A model generated the notes under the pieces. It made no database searches and was not told where the DNA came from. It saw nothing but the letters and a program-made list of their open reading frames with translations. From positions 5,840,501-5,904,500 of the forward strand of contig OY783200.1 in the NCBI GenBank assembly GCA_963678675.1: a stretch of 64,000 bases of DNA, in the 5' to 3' direction. A program made the position numbers and the translations under genes. How positions within the stretch are numbered: the first letter of the stretch is position 1; every line of letters starts with the position of its first letter. Shown here in pieces: positions 12,260-27,179 of the stretch. The DNA comes from Xiphydria camelus. Its lineage: Eukaryota > Arthropoda > Insecta > Hymenoptera > Xiphydriidae.

Positions 12260-13230
12260 TCTGCACTTGAGCTTGAAGCGTCGTCGGGTATCGAAGCGAG
12301 CGTCCCGACGCCCGCGAGCCAGCCAGTCTGCGCGAGACGCTCGACGTGTGCGGTTGTTCCTGTATATCCGCCGAGTTCGATCTTTCGTTTCCCGTCACAG
12401 AGATCGACAGAACCGATCTCGATCCCTGGTTCGATCGCGAAACGAATTTTGAACGGTTGAAGTTTCCGAAAGGAAGTAGAAGAGGAAAGTGGCGGTTCGA
12501 CTGGCAGCCTAAATTTAATACTGGACCGGCAACTCCCCTTAAGGGGTCAGCGTACTCTGCACGAATCGAAGGGACTCGGGCACCGATGGTTAAAGGTAGG
12601 ACAGACGCGTCGATAGTGTTCTTCTTAGTCCAATTTCTATTTCACCTACTTTGAATTTTGGAATGAGTCGTTTTACTTCTTGAATCTCTTCACCGTATTT
12701 ATAAGGTTTCTCCTGGGAGATTCTTTGGTTGAAAGATGACGGTCGATATTTAATTCTGACTCGGAAAATGAAACGTAGGAAAAAGTAAAATTATTGAAAC
12801 TTGAAAAACTATTTTAAATCGTGTCGTAGATGGAAGAGAAGATAATTCCTGATGGTGAAATTATAATTAAGGGGATTAAAGCGATTTGGAGATTGAATCA
12901 ATTTAATTCTACTGACGAAATATACGAACTATACGAAATACCAATTCGTAATCGTCTTGAAACGCTTAATCCGAAAGATCGCGCGAGGTGACAATTAACC
13001 GGTATGTTGTTTACCCGTGAACGTCAAGTGACAATTGAACTAAGATAATTCGGAGGAGACCGAGCGCGTCGACCGTCAGACGACGACCGAAGAATCGATT
13101 TCAATCCTTCGCGCTTCGACGGATAACGGTTTTTTCACTTGCGAATTCGGCGAAATGACTTTTATCGGTCCGCCCTCTCTTAACGATCGACCCAAACGGA
13201 AACCTTAAAGAGGGTTAGTCTCTCACTATA
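11791..13230. other. GC-rich region with (GA)n tract, no gene recognised
   Basis: A (GA)n tract lies at about 12225-12254, preceded by a C tract. The open frames around 11899-12654 on both strands overlap it and show low-complexity Leu-Ser or Arg-Glu runs. From 12650 the sequence becomes AT-rich with nothing recognised. Confidence 0.3.
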
Positions 13231-14656
13231 CAGGGTGTCACATTATGGAAAGAGGACCCATTTATTTCCGTTATTCGTCAGTTTGCGAAAAAATCTTTCG
13301 AATATAAATTATTTGGTGTCGAGGAGGACGTTTTATGCGTATAAGTGGTTTTTGATAACACGCGTTATCTACGGGATATGAAGCTCACCTCTGTTTTTTT
13401 TTAATGGAACTTGACATTTTCATTCTTACAAAAGTTCTAGATCTCGTCGAGACGAACAAAAGAGGTATAAAGTGAAAAGTTCATTCGTTGGACCGTTTGT
13501 GAGATATCGTCGCTCAAATACAAGAGTAAATTGTCTGAGAGAATAATTTGGTCGAAAGATTTAATTGATTTAAATTAGTCGAAATGAAAATATATTCATT
13601 TGAATTAAGGAAATTGTGTTTAATTCGATACTCGTTTATTCACGGCAAGTATAAGCAAAATACTCAAAAAGTCTAAAAAAATACTCAATTGTTTCAATAG
13701 CACAAAAATAGTCATATATGGTAAACTAAATATGTAGAGTTGTAGCAACTAAATATCTACTCAGAGTAATTAATCATATTTTAGTTGCGAGTAAATGTGG
13801 ACACTCTGGATATAACAGAATTATATAAATTAGATAAAATATTTCATTACTTGTAATATAATAATTCGAACCAACTAAATCGATTCAACCAATTTTTTTC
13901 AGTGTTCTCTGGGAGAAATAATTGCTGGTGCTAAAAAAATGTTTTCTTCAATCGAAAATATGATACAATTCCAGAAAAAAGAATTTCTCATTCAACCGAA
14001 TGTATTCTTGAATCAAGAAAATATATTTTTCGACCAAGAATCTGTAATCTTAAAAAATTGTAAGATCATAATATGTTCTTGATTGAAGACGTATTTTTTA
14101 ACACTAGCAATTATTTCTTTCAGTGTAAAAGTAAGAGAGAGTCAAGTCCGGAAAACTTAATCACGCGCATCGCAACTTACCCTTGTAATCAGAGCGAAAT
14201 TTTGTAAAAATAATTTAACATTAAAATTAATAATCTATTAACTCTTCTTTTGAGATTATAAATTTTTAAAAATGTTTAAATAAATCCTGCTACAAAACAC
14301 AAAAGGTGTGTTTACTTTTAAACGAATATATTTTTATATTACTCCACCTCTTCTTCACAATAATAAAAATATATCTCTAATTTTTACTGAAAAATTAAAA
14401 ATTAAAATTATTAAAATTTAAAATTATCATATCGACCAGCTCCACAACTTTTATAAGAGCTCGATGATAATATCGTGTTCCGTTTAAAAAAATTGAGGTG
14501 ACCTTCATATCTCGTAGATAACATCTGTTATCAAAAACATCTTGCACGCATCATACGTCCCCGTCAACAACAAGAAACTTTTATTTGAAAGATTTTTTCG
14601 TGAAACGACAAATAACGGAAATAAATGGAATCTTCCCTCGGTAATGTGACACCCTG
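13231..14656. mobile_element. 1.43-kb element with long TIRs (CAGGGTGTCACATTA)
   Basis: The left end 'cagggtgtcacatta' is mirrored by 'taatgtgacaccctg' at the right. Homology continues inward for about 200 bp: 'atttatttccgttattcgtc' matches the complement of 'gacaaataacggaaataaat', and 'ttttgataacacgcgttatc' is also mirrored near 14520. No transposase frame was seen, so it is non-autonomous. A family member with diagnostic TIRs is nested at 13901-14126. No convincing target duplication was seen. Confidence 0.75.
13901..14126. mobile_element. AGAAATAATTGCT TIR family, copy 1 (nested)
   Basis: 'agaaataattgctggtgcta' at the left and 'cactagcaattatttctttc' at the right are inverted repeats. The internal 'tattcttgaatcaagaaaat' block also occurs in the copies at 26455-26743 and 36749-37042. 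It sits inside the 13231-14656 element, which dates it as the later insertion. Confidence 0.75.
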
Positions 14657-17385
<2,729 letters not shown>

Positions 17386-17738
17386 GCGTATGGTAAGCGC
17401 TGAAACCGAAAAACGAGTCTGCATGGGATTTTCGAGTATCCTCCGTACGCGCGAGCCGGAAGGTGCGACTGTATGTGAGAGAGAGGGAGTTGTGACGTAA
17501 GTACGCTCGGACCGTGTTGCTTGTACCTATCGCTCGGTTTTCTTTATTTTAACAGGTTGACTACCTTTTCTCTACGTCGATTTTCCAATAATCGCTCTCT
17601 GCAAGATTTGTCGTTTTTACTAAAAAGCAAAAAAAAACCGCACACTCTCCGACGATGCAGACCGAGACGCAGAGGCCGCAGGCCGTGCGAACGTGCACAG
17701 GTATGCCGTCTTTTTTTCTTCCACCTTCCCGCCCTGAC
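17386..17738. other. No feature recognised
   Basis: Mixed-composition sequence with short overlapping open frames. No repeat, gene or RNA was recognised. Confidence 0.2.
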
Positions 17739-17739
17739 G

Positions 17740-18000
17740 GGAAAAAATTGTATAGTAAACTGCGGAAGAGTATCTTGAATTAATGCCAAAAATCTACGTC
17801 AATATATGCATTCATTCTCTGGAAAAGTATGGAATTCGAGACACTTTTTTTTTTCAGTTTTACATAATTACATAATTACAAGTAGATTTGCATTGTTCGT
17901 GATTAACATAAAAATAGGTTCTATGTTATGCAAGCTGTAATAAATTACGGCAGTTCCATATAGTTTACATATTGCCGTCATATACCATAGAATATTAATG
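17740..18000 (+). repeat. Dispersed repeat related to 7738-8005
   Basis: The start 'gggaaaaaattgtatagtaa' matches 7738. 'aaaatctacgtcaatatatg' is the complement of the block at 7950-7990. The remaining sequence is AT-rich with 'taattacataattaca' words. Confidence 0.5.
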
Positions 18001-18429
18001 CATATAAAATATTGTGAAATTCTATATGGATTGATATTTCAAATAGTGCACATACTGCCGTTATTTATCATACGTTAGTTTCATTAATTCAGTGTCTGTA
18101 CGTGATTATGTATTAAGTTATATAGAAAATACGTTAAACGATAAGAAATATGAAAAATTTTCTTTTTTCTTTCTAGATTCAATTTACTTATGCTATAGAT
18201 GTACGTAAGATTCTTAACATTAATGGTAAATTATGGGAAATTACAGCATTTCAATGAAGAAATGAAAGAGTTACATGTAGATATGCGTCGAAAATATATT
18301 TCATTTATTGAAACCATACGTAACAATATAAAAAAAATACATGCATATTTTATTCTGCAATAGTTATAGTGCTATTCTGTACGAAAGGTAAGCTCTGTAA
18401 GGTACTACTTTCTGTACCTACAGTTACAC

Positions 18430-18672
18430 CCCTTACGAAAAAGTACTACTGCCCCGACTCTGCGGGGAAAAAATTACAGCCAAATACTACCAAAAAATTA
18501 CAGCAATATCTTATATGGTATTTTCGAACCACAGTCCAGTAATTCTGACAAATATTACTGCCATATACTACTGGCAGAACTACTGTCATATTGCTACCGT
18601 CAAACTACTACTAAAATATTATTGTCAATTTTCATTTAAATTAATTGAGTCATTTTTATGAGAATTAATAAG
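18430..18672 (-). repeat. AGTAGT-rich element, copy 2 (inverted)
   Basis: Reverse complement of 670-905, from 'gtactactgccccgactctg' through 'aaaatattattgtcaatttt' to 'gagtcatttttatgagaatt'. It is about 17.7 kb from copy 1 and in the opposite orientation. The region 19330-19530 is rich in the same 'actacac' and 'agtagt' words and may hold decayed further copies. Confidence 0.6.
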
Positions 18673-21174
18673 CAATATATGTAGCTCTTATAAATGTACA
18701 CAAAACGCTACACATTTATATTTATACCTATGTATTTAAAAGAAATGAAAAAAGTTTGAAAATAAAATACATATATAAAACTTTTGAGGCTTTCTTTTCT
18801 TCCTTTTAAATGCATAAATGGATACAAATATAAATGCTTATTGTTTCATATGGCTTTGTAAATATATATAAAAATATAGTATTATTAATTCGTATGAATA
18901 TATAGCCTCAATTAATTTAAATTAGGAATTGACAATAATACATTTGCAGCAGTACTCGACAGTAGTATATTTACTTGGCTATGTGTATAGTGGTCGTATA
19001 TAATAATAAATGTTATTAAAAAAAATTATATCAATATATTATTACTAAAAAAAAACTATTTGGAAATTTATTTCCGTTCTTACAAGTTTAGTTTACTCTT
19101 ATACATATACGTAGTAACATGTGATAAAAATATTAATTTCTTTTCTCTCGAAATTACTACTGAGCGGATTTATCGGAGCAGATCACAGCACAGATACCAT
19201 TTTTTCCGCATTATTACATTTGTCACGAACTGCAGCTCGAAACAGTTTCACATTATCACATGTGCACTGTACATTCTCCGTGATAACTGCACGTGTAGTA
19301 ATAATGACCGACTTACATGTGTTACATGGAACTACAGAAGACTCTACTGATAACCACATATGTAATGCTTGTCTGTAATCCATACTCTGTGATAGCAACA
19401 CAAGTACTACTCGTGTATTACACCTGACTACACGTGAAATCGTTACTAAATATGCAATTACTACACAGGATTACAGCAGTAGTTACCACTGCACACATGC
19501 TCAGTAATACATAACTACACACACACAATCGGCAATAGTATTTTTACGTAAGGGACAGTCTTTTTATGTGGCTTGCAATTTCGTACAGAAAAACACCATT
19601 AATTGTGGACATCCACAGGAATTTATACGTTTCACGGAAATATCTATGAAGTTCTATCAACCACTGTGGTTGTCTGCACTTTTCCATCGCCAATTACGAG
19701 TCACAGAAATGTCTAATTCTGCATAGCTTGCCGTACAACTTTTTTCCGCCGGGGCAGCGATCTTTCGCAACGTCCGCCCGCGATGCGTGTACAGAGCGGG
19801 CGGTAATTGGCGCCTGTAAAGAATACGTTCCGCTTGCGAATTCCCGGGAACATCCGCGTGGATGCTACGTGCTATACTTACGGCGAGGATATAGGTACCT
19901 ACGCGCGCGCGGAGAAATATCGACGTCGCGAGACGATTGTAACGCCGGCCGCGGTTTATGGTCACTTTTTGAATGAGGTCAGTCGTGACGTCGGAAACGC
20001 CGCAACATTATCACTGCCATCGTGATAGCGGCTGGTAACGGAACGGCGGATGGTCGCGGTGATGTGCATATACGGTTTTCGCGGTTTCAGGAGTCGAGTT
20101 CTTTTTTCCTGCGCGGGAATGTTGTTCCTTCACCGAAGCGCAGGGTGAACTGGAACGAAATGGAGAGTCGCGATTTACGAGCTAATGTCCATTGCATGAT
20201 GAAAAGAATGAGGAATACGAAGCAAGATTTCAACTTGTTGGGAACTTATTACTGTTTCTTATATATTCCGTGTAATGGTCTTCTGCGACTGATTGAAATC
20301 CTTATTTCTTAATATTCTTGTTTCTTATTCTTATCACTCGGTAATGGTCTTTATCATGCTCAGACAGCAGGGAATATTGGTTGATGTCATTAGGATATTC
20401 GAGAATGTCTGAAAACATTCAGAATGTCTATACAATTTTTGCTATTGTATATTTGTGATCAGATATTAAGGAGAAAATATTCGTGAATACTTCAGATGTT
20501 CCTTTAAATTTCTAATATACCAGCGACATCGTAGACACAATTCTACTCCCATCGTGAATGATATTCTGATAAACCCGCTTTCGATTAACGATTTTTCGGT
20601 TCTGTGAGAGAGGAGAGATTGGTAGGAATAATAAATTCGACTAACTCTTCTCGAATTCTAAGATTTGTAAATTGAATGTGGGCTGATTACAATAATTATT
20701 GTGTGCTTTGTGGAGTAGTAAGCATTGTGAAACACAGTTTCGCCATTCTTCCTTTCAAAATTCGATTAGTAATTGATCGAATCAAATAGAATAATATTAT
20801 CCGTAGGTGTGTAATAAGACGCAGCGGTCGCTTGCAGTAGATCCTACATATCTGTAGAATATTTTTGAAATATTGCTAAAACATTCATAGAATATTCGAG
20901 TGATGTTTATAAAATGTTTGCTGCGCGTACAAAAGTGACCATTCAGGTATCTGGAAAATATCTTATGAACATCGTCTGAATATATAAACAGATATCTCTC
21001 AGATATTCCACAATTGTTCTTAAATATTCATACAATATTTGTAGGATATACTATTTCTACTGTCTGGGTGGAAATTGCACTAGCGACGATGCGGGACGTT
21101 CAACTACGGTTTACCGTTAATGCGGTAACTAGAGACTGGACCAGAAACGTTGTCCTTAAAAGTGAATTGAAATA
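18673..21174. other. AT-rich intergenic sequence, no gene recognised
   Basis: 18673-19060 is very AT-rich. 19060-19540 has overlapping frames within ACTAC-rich repeat-like DNA. 19730-20100 is GC-richer with no recognised gene. 20350-21060 repeats 'gaatatt' words in a degenerate way. Confidence 0.3.
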
Positions 21175-21825
21175 CAGTAAAACTCGTTTAAGATGCGAAT
21201 TAAAGGACTGAGGGAGTTTTGTACATTGGTACTTCAGGTAATAGGACATTTTATATAATACTTAACGACCTGATATTTCTAATTCTTGTTTTATCTATTT
21301 TTAATAGTTTTTAACTTTCGAATTCAGCATTTTTGAATAGAGAGTAATTTTGTTATTTTTTACGTTTTAGTGAGTTACTGTTTGTAATAATACAAAAACG
21401 CCTTTATACAAATTATCCTCTGACAAACTGAAAAAGATGATAACAAAAAACGATTTCCGATATTTTAAAAACAGAGATTAAAATATCTTGTTAGTACAGT
21501 TTCGATTTTTCTCTGTTCAAAACAGGGTAAAATATTTTGTTAGAGTTAAGAGCATTTTTTGGCAAACAAACGTCGTACAAATTTACTCCTTCCCTTTTTT
21601 TCTTGAGACACGTGGCAAGTGGACTGCACAGACACTGCTTCGTAGATTAGAGCGGGTTTTTTGACATCAAGGGACCAACTTTCTGTGTATATTAAGCGGG
21701 ATCGTATCTTATTCGTGCGGGTAATTTTACACAGATTTAACAGTTATTTTTAAAGAACCGAAGAGTTAAGGGACCGAAGAAAATTTGTATCTTTTAAGCG
21801 AGTGTAACTCAAACGAATTTTACTG
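21175..21825. mobile_element. 651-bp TA-flanked element (CAGTAAAACTCG ends)
   Basis: The left end 'cagtaaaactcgttta' and the right end 'aacgaattttactg' are inverted repeats flanked by TA on both sides (21173-21174 and 21826-21827). The ends resemble the element at 44217-44482 and the general CAGT-type ends of pogo/Tigger-like elements. The interior lacks a transposase. Confidence 0.7.
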
Positions 21826-23185
21826 TAAAAATAAGAAGGAATTATTGGATACGATTGGCGCTTGTCAGAAAGTTAGAGGAGGGATGTAAGTTTTTGAGCA
21901 AGCATCAGTAGCAGCGACAAAAAATGTGATGCAGCTCTTTCAAGTGGTAAGTCTGAGAAACGAGGTCTGACCGTAACGGAGCTCCAATGTTAAATTCCGA
22001 GTGGATGGAAATTATTTGCATCAAAGTGGCTCCGGAATTTTTATCCATCTTTTTGCAATAGGGGTTGTCATCCCTGCTCAGAGGATACAATTATGAATTT
22101 GGAACAGTTATCAATGTTATCAGAGTGGTCGAAAATCTCTGAAGCGATTTCGATACGAGTAGGTAGCTCATATTATCAAATAATTTTTTATCTTAATTGA
22201 TAAAAGTTTTGAAATATGTATAAGTTGCCCACCACTCTCGTTTAAATGAGATAAGTCATAAGCATAACAAAGTAAAAAATACCGGAAAGTTTTTTTAGAA
22301 AGCATAAATAACATTTACAATAATGATTTACATATATAGTACTCAATAATTAATTTGTTAATATTTAAACATTTTCAAAATAACGCATTAGATAAATCAT
22401 TAGTACAAATCATTATTTTATAATCATTAAATTAATAAATTAATGTGTATTTGGAGCTCCATAATCGTATCTAATGATTCCTTTCTATTTTTATTTCGAT
22501 TTACTTTTAGGACAGCATTCCTGATCCAGTCTGTACAAATCTCGAATAGAGAGCTCGCTCGATCGATGAGTAACCGACAAAACTCGAAGAGTAACTAAAC
22601 GCAACACGTAACTCTCCTATGCTGCGAAATACATAATTCGAAGAACACCCTTAAACGCTTCGCGCTGGGTGGATGAATTCGTCGACTCGTCGAGCCTCTG
22701 GACGACATAGACTTCCGGATCGATTCTCATAAATAGCGAGATTCACACTCGATACAATTTGCATAAGGAATCGGATGGTGGCACCGAGCGTCTGAAGAGC
22801 GAATAGAAGTGCGACGCAAAGTCAAGGATAGCTACGGCGAAACACCTTCTCTCCGCCCCGGTATTCTCGAGCACCCTCATCCATTCGTAATGCCGCGGAG
22901 CGAGGAAGCGATCGAAACTATCGATGTGGCGAGAGTGACCACGGGTCGAGACAAAGCGTTATCCGACGCCCCTTTCGAATTGCTCATTCAGGCCGGCCGA
23001 TCCTTTCGTGCATCTTTTAGGATGCGGGAGACCTTTTTCTCTGGGGAATATACTTTGCGTCATTCGATTTGAGAGGTAATAATTGCGATCTATCCCGGGC
23101 ATTTTTGGTGTTGGAACTTCTTATCTATTCGGTATTTGGAGGTAGATCCAATTGGGGGGAAAAGAAAAAGACGATCGTTATTCTG
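21826..23185. other. AT-rich sequence then GC-rich island
   Basis: 22100-22480 is AT-rich. 22540-23080 is GC-rich and contains an 87-codon frame (22809-23072) without a recognisable domain. This could be a host UTR, enhancer or undetected exon, but nothing in the sequence decides it. Confidence 0.25.
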
Positions 23186-24086
23186 ACGATGAAATTTTTC
23201 TAACATATTTCTGAAAAATTCTATTTAAATTTTTTCTGGCTTTCTGTAATATTTAATTGGAACATTTTGAAATGTTTTCAGGGAAGTATCGGAGTTTTTC
23301 TGAGAAAGCCAGAGAAATATTAAAAAAATATCCATTTTTCTTTCACGCGTGAAAACTTCAGATAAACATCTGCGATGAGTGTTGAGAAATTCGGAAAAAT
23401 GTCTAACCAACTTTAAAATTCGGTTATTCTTTGAAAATTTATAGTTTCTGTAAAAATACATACAGACGTTTCTAGAATATTTCAGAAATCTTGCAGAATT
23501 TTATAGATTTTTTCAGATATTTGTTAACCTTTATTAGACTTTCAGAAAAGTTTTTGCGCGTGAAAGAAAAATGGATATTTTTTAACATTTCTCTGACTTT
23601 CTCTGATAAACTGATACTTCCTTGAAAATATTTGAAAATGTTCCAATTACTAGAGAAAGTCGGAAAGCGCCAGTTTTTCAGAAATTTGTTGGAAAAATTT
23701 CTCTAACAAATTTTTGTAAACCTCTGAGGTATTTTGATTTTTTCCTGACTTTCTGTAGTAATTGCAACATTTTCAGATGTTTTCAGGGAATTATCCGAGT
23801 TTGTCAGAGAAAGCAAGAGAAATGTCCAAAAATATAGGTATATTCTTCTTTCACACGTAAACGTTTTTCTAAACAATTATGATAACTTCAGACAAACATC
23901 TGACAAAATTTTGATAAATTCTGAAAAATGTTTGACCAACCCTAAAGTTTTTGCGCATTAAAGAAAAATGAATGTTTTTGAACATTTCTTTGATATTCCT
24001 TAACAAACTGCTACTTCCCTGAAAATGTTCCAATTACTACAGAAAGTCAGTTTTTCAGAAATTTTTCAGGAATATTTTTCCATCGG
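23186..24086. repeat. CTGAC foldback family, locus 3
   Basis: The left end 'gatgaaatttttctaacata' is mirrored by 'caggaatatttttccatc' at the right. Several modules alternate in orientation, including 'ggaacattttgaaatgtttt' and 'tgaaaatgttccaattacta'. Same family as 4926-5746, 10630-11410 and 27180-28582. Confidence 0.7.
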
Positions 24087-24139
24087 GGTATAGGGACTTT
24101 GCTTTCGTCGATGGGTTGTTTCGGGAAAAAATTGATTGA

Positions 24140-24297
24140 AACGATGAAAAGACAAATTCAACTGAGAAGCTGAATAATATGTGATTTTAGAGGGAAAATA
24201 TCGAATCACAGGAGAAAATCGCGAGCTTTAGAGTGAAAAAAGGAAAACTTAAAAAAATAGATGAATAAAGGGGAATAGGGAGCACCCTATAAAGCCT
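24140..24297 (+). repeat. Dispersed repeat, partner of 16470-16640
   Basis: 'aaattcaactgagaagc', 'gagaaaatcgcgagc' and 'gtgaaaaaaggaaaactt' occur in the same order as at 16470-16640. Confidence 0.55.
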
Positions 24298-24712
24298 GCC
24301 ATTGACGATGGGACCTCGCTACGAGTCGACCCCTAGTTTCAAGTACATTTTCGCGAGTAAATCCTCCGGTCTACGATCCGTGACGGTCGACTATACAGCC
24401 GCAAGATCGCCGAGGGGGCTTCGCACTCAGGTTGCTCGGGCCGGGCGATTAATTGGGCGAAAGAGGGAATAACGAGAGCGGAGTAATGGGCGCTCTCTCC
24501 CGTTCGCGGCGCACCAAAGCGTTGCCCCCCACGTGGCACGCGAGGTAACGATTTGAGAAGCCTACAGGACGCCGCAAAAGAAATCCACTAACGAGCCGCC
24601 GGAAATCGAGTTGGCGTGGGATACCTCTCGCGGAGCTGATCGCAAATTGCTCGTCAAACGCCGACGCGCGTGGCGGCTAACGTTTCCCTGGGAATGCCGG
24701 CGACTGTTGTAG
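24298..24712. other. GC-rich stretch, no gene recognised
   Basis: CpG-rich sequence with a short minus-strand frame (24339-24539). No domain or splice context was seen. Confidence 0.25.
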
Positions 24713-25535
24713 ACTGAGAGAAATGTTATAGATATAGAGGCAATGCTAGTAGTTCATTAATATAAGAATACATTTTTATTTGGCACAGCAATACTTATTT
24801 CTATCTCACCGGAATAAATAGTTATTTCAGAAATGCGTACTGCTCTTCCTGAGAAAAAATGTTTATATGTAATCATACATGGACATATATAATTGGATAT
24901 AAAATCAGATCAGAAATTTGTCTCTATCTGATTATATATGGTAAACTCTATATGATCGTATACAACTATATTTGACCAGATAAGATTTGATATACCTAAT
25001 CAGATTCAAAATGTTCAACTTCGTTCAGACCTAAATATATATAATCGTACCTGATCGTATATGATCATATATCATACATGAATTTTCATCCAAAGGAAAA
25101 ATGTTTATATGTATATAATCATATATAATTATATAGAATCAATATCATTAGATATATTTAGATCTGAACAAAGTCAAACATTTTGGATTTAATTATATCT
25201 AATCTTGTCTGATCATATATGATTATATATACCCGGGAAAAATGTTTACATATATAATCATACATGATCATATACAATTGGATATAATTTTCATAGAGTC
25301 AAATTTCGGATCTGATTATATCCAATTATATTATATATGATCATGCAATAAATGATTATATATAAACATTTTTTCCTGAGTAGATAGGATTTGATATGAT
25401 CAGATCCAAAATTTTCAACTTCCTTCAGATCTAAATATATGTAATTGTATCTGATCATATATGATTATATTTGATCGCGTGCATGAATTTTCATATATGA
25501 TCAGGTAGAGACAAAACTCGGATCTGAGTATATCC

Positions 25536-25571
<36 letters not shown>

Positions 25572-25723
25572 CCATATATGATAATATATTGCCATTTTCT
25601 CCCGGATTGTCACATTTTTTATTGATATATTACCTACACTGTCTAATTAGTTTGTCACTGAGCCTTAAAGTATAACTATCAGAGCTACACCAACTGCTAT
25701 GCGATCTAATAATTTCTCTCAGT
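24713..25723. mobile_element. About 1-kb TIR element built of ATAT/GATC palindromes
   Basis: The left end 'actgagagaaat' is mirrored perfectly by 'atttctctcagt' at the right. The interior (24845-25600) is almost entirely repeated palindromic units such as 'tatgatcatatataatt' and 'gatctgattatatcc'. 'gaaaaaatgtttatat' blocks face each other at about 24850 and 25365. The first 12 bp are shared with the AGAAATAATTGCT family, suggesting mobilisation by the same transposase. Confidence 0.65.
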
Positions 25724-26125
25724 GTACGACCGCGTTACAATAGGGATTACAAGAGCAAAGGCGAAGCACTCGTTAGCCCCGACCGAGAGTACTCGTGCGA
25801 CACTGTCGCGCTCCGCGTCCGTTTGCGCAACGCCAACGAAAGTTCGCGCGGGGAGTTCGTTAAAACCAATCATTATCGCTCCTTCGTTAACCGCCCGGTG
25901 ATCTCGTTACAATGCCCGCGCGATCGTCGAACGTAGCATCCACGCAGATTCGCTTCATTTCCCTCGCCCTTTCCGCTTGTATCCAGCGAATAGATGCGCC
26001 TGGAGAGACGAAGATGAATCGCGCCGGAGAAAGTCACTTCGCGCGGTAGCTCATCCCGTGGAACAAATATCCGGCGTCGACGTGGAGTAAAGTATCATCA
26101 GCTGTTCTTTCTTCTCGCTTCAGGT
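25724..26125. other. GC-rich intron or upstream sequence
   Basis: GC-rich, CpG-rich sequence immediately 5' of the exon at 26126. No further exon was recognised, and it may be intronic regulatory DNA of that gene. Confidence 0.3.
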
Positions 26126-26185
26126 TCGCTTCCGGACATCGCCGTGACGATGGTTTCGGGCAGGGAGATTCACGGGGCGTTCAGG
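26126..26185 (+). CDS. Penultimate coding exon of an unrecognised gene
   Basis: A 60-nt exon lies between a pyrimidine-rich acceptor ('tttcttctcgcttcag') and a good donor ('caggtatgta'). Read as x-GT TCG CTT, it encodes about 19 residues (SLPDIAVTMVSGREIHGAF) and leaves two bases, AG. These complete a serine codon with the first C of the exon at 33259, so the two exons agree in phase across a 7.07-kb intron. The upstream exon was not found and may lie outside the window. I do not recognise the protein. The call rests on splice signals, phase and lack of stops; a 60-nt exon alone would be weak evidence. Confidence 0.6.
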
Positions 26186-26454
26186 TATGTATAAATCGTC
26201 GACGGCCACCCCTCGCCTGGCTCTCGACTCGTCCGTGACGTCATTGACGAATCGGGGCTCGATGAGATCGACGCGCGAGAGATGCCCGATTTTATCGCCG
26301 AGCCTGGTTATCTGCTCGCGTCAATCCTGACGCACTTTCCATGGTGGATCTGCAAACATATCAACTCTGATCTCTCCGTTTCGTATCGATAATCCAGTTA
26401 CGAGATCGAGCTATGACGCGATTCGAGATTCCGATAGCGAGTATCACCTCGATT

Positions 26455-26743
26455 CACTGGAAGAAATAATCATTGGTATCAAAAAAAGCGTTTTCTTCGA
26501 TCAAAAACAAGACATATCATTTTAGGATCAAGTGAATTTCTTCATGCGAGAAAATATTTGATAGACTCGAGTAACTGTCTCTTTTTGCGCAGAAAGAATG
26601 TCTCGTTCCCAGGACGGCATTCTTGAATCAAGAATATATATTCTTCTATCAAAAATCTCTACTCTTAAAAATGTGTTAAAAAGACCATATGTTTTTGATT
26701 CAAGAAACACTATTTTTGACACTAGCAATTATTTTTCTCAACG
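26455..26743. mobile_element. AGAAATAATTGCT TIR family, copy 2
   Basis: The left end 'actggaagaaataatcattg' is mirrored by 'tagcaattatttttctcaac'. The internal blocks 'tattcttgaatcaagaatat' and 'gactcgagtaact' are shared with copy 3 (36749-37042). It lies in the large intron of the plus-strand gene. Confidence 0.75.
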
Positions 26744-27179
26744 TATTGCCGAATTGCGCGATCAAACCCTCAATAATCCACCGACCCGCGTTCCATCGGC
26801 TATTTTCGGAATTTTCCGTGGGGGAGAACACCTTCGACCTTCGAATGAGATGGAGTCGACGAGTAGAGCGTGCGCGGAACGTCCCGGTGCTACGATCACA
26901 GCGGTCATCAATTCCGGTTTACAGTGATGCGACGGCTCTCGTTGTTGCGTCGGACACGCGAGCGAGGGGGTTCCCCGAAGCGTGACGCGCCGGATTTCGA
27001 GTCGCTTCGCGGGGGCGCGCGGGAAATTAATCGGTAACTGGCGGTGGGATAATTGATGGCGTATCTGAATCTTCGTCAAGACGCGCGTGAATCGAGAATT
27101 TCGATACCCCGAAGAGGGTGTAACTGATCGGCAGCGAAATCGTATCGATCGAGAGGCGTCCTGACATCTCATTATTCTT
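26744..27179. other. GC-rich intron sequence
   Basis: CpG-rich, with overlapping frames on both strands (26598-27172) that cross the end of the MITE and so are not exons. Nothing else was recognised. Confidence 0.25.

Noticed and set aside
22809..23072. 87-codon plus-strand frame in a GC-rich island
   Set aside because: No domain, no consistent splice partners, and composition alone explains an open frame of this length.
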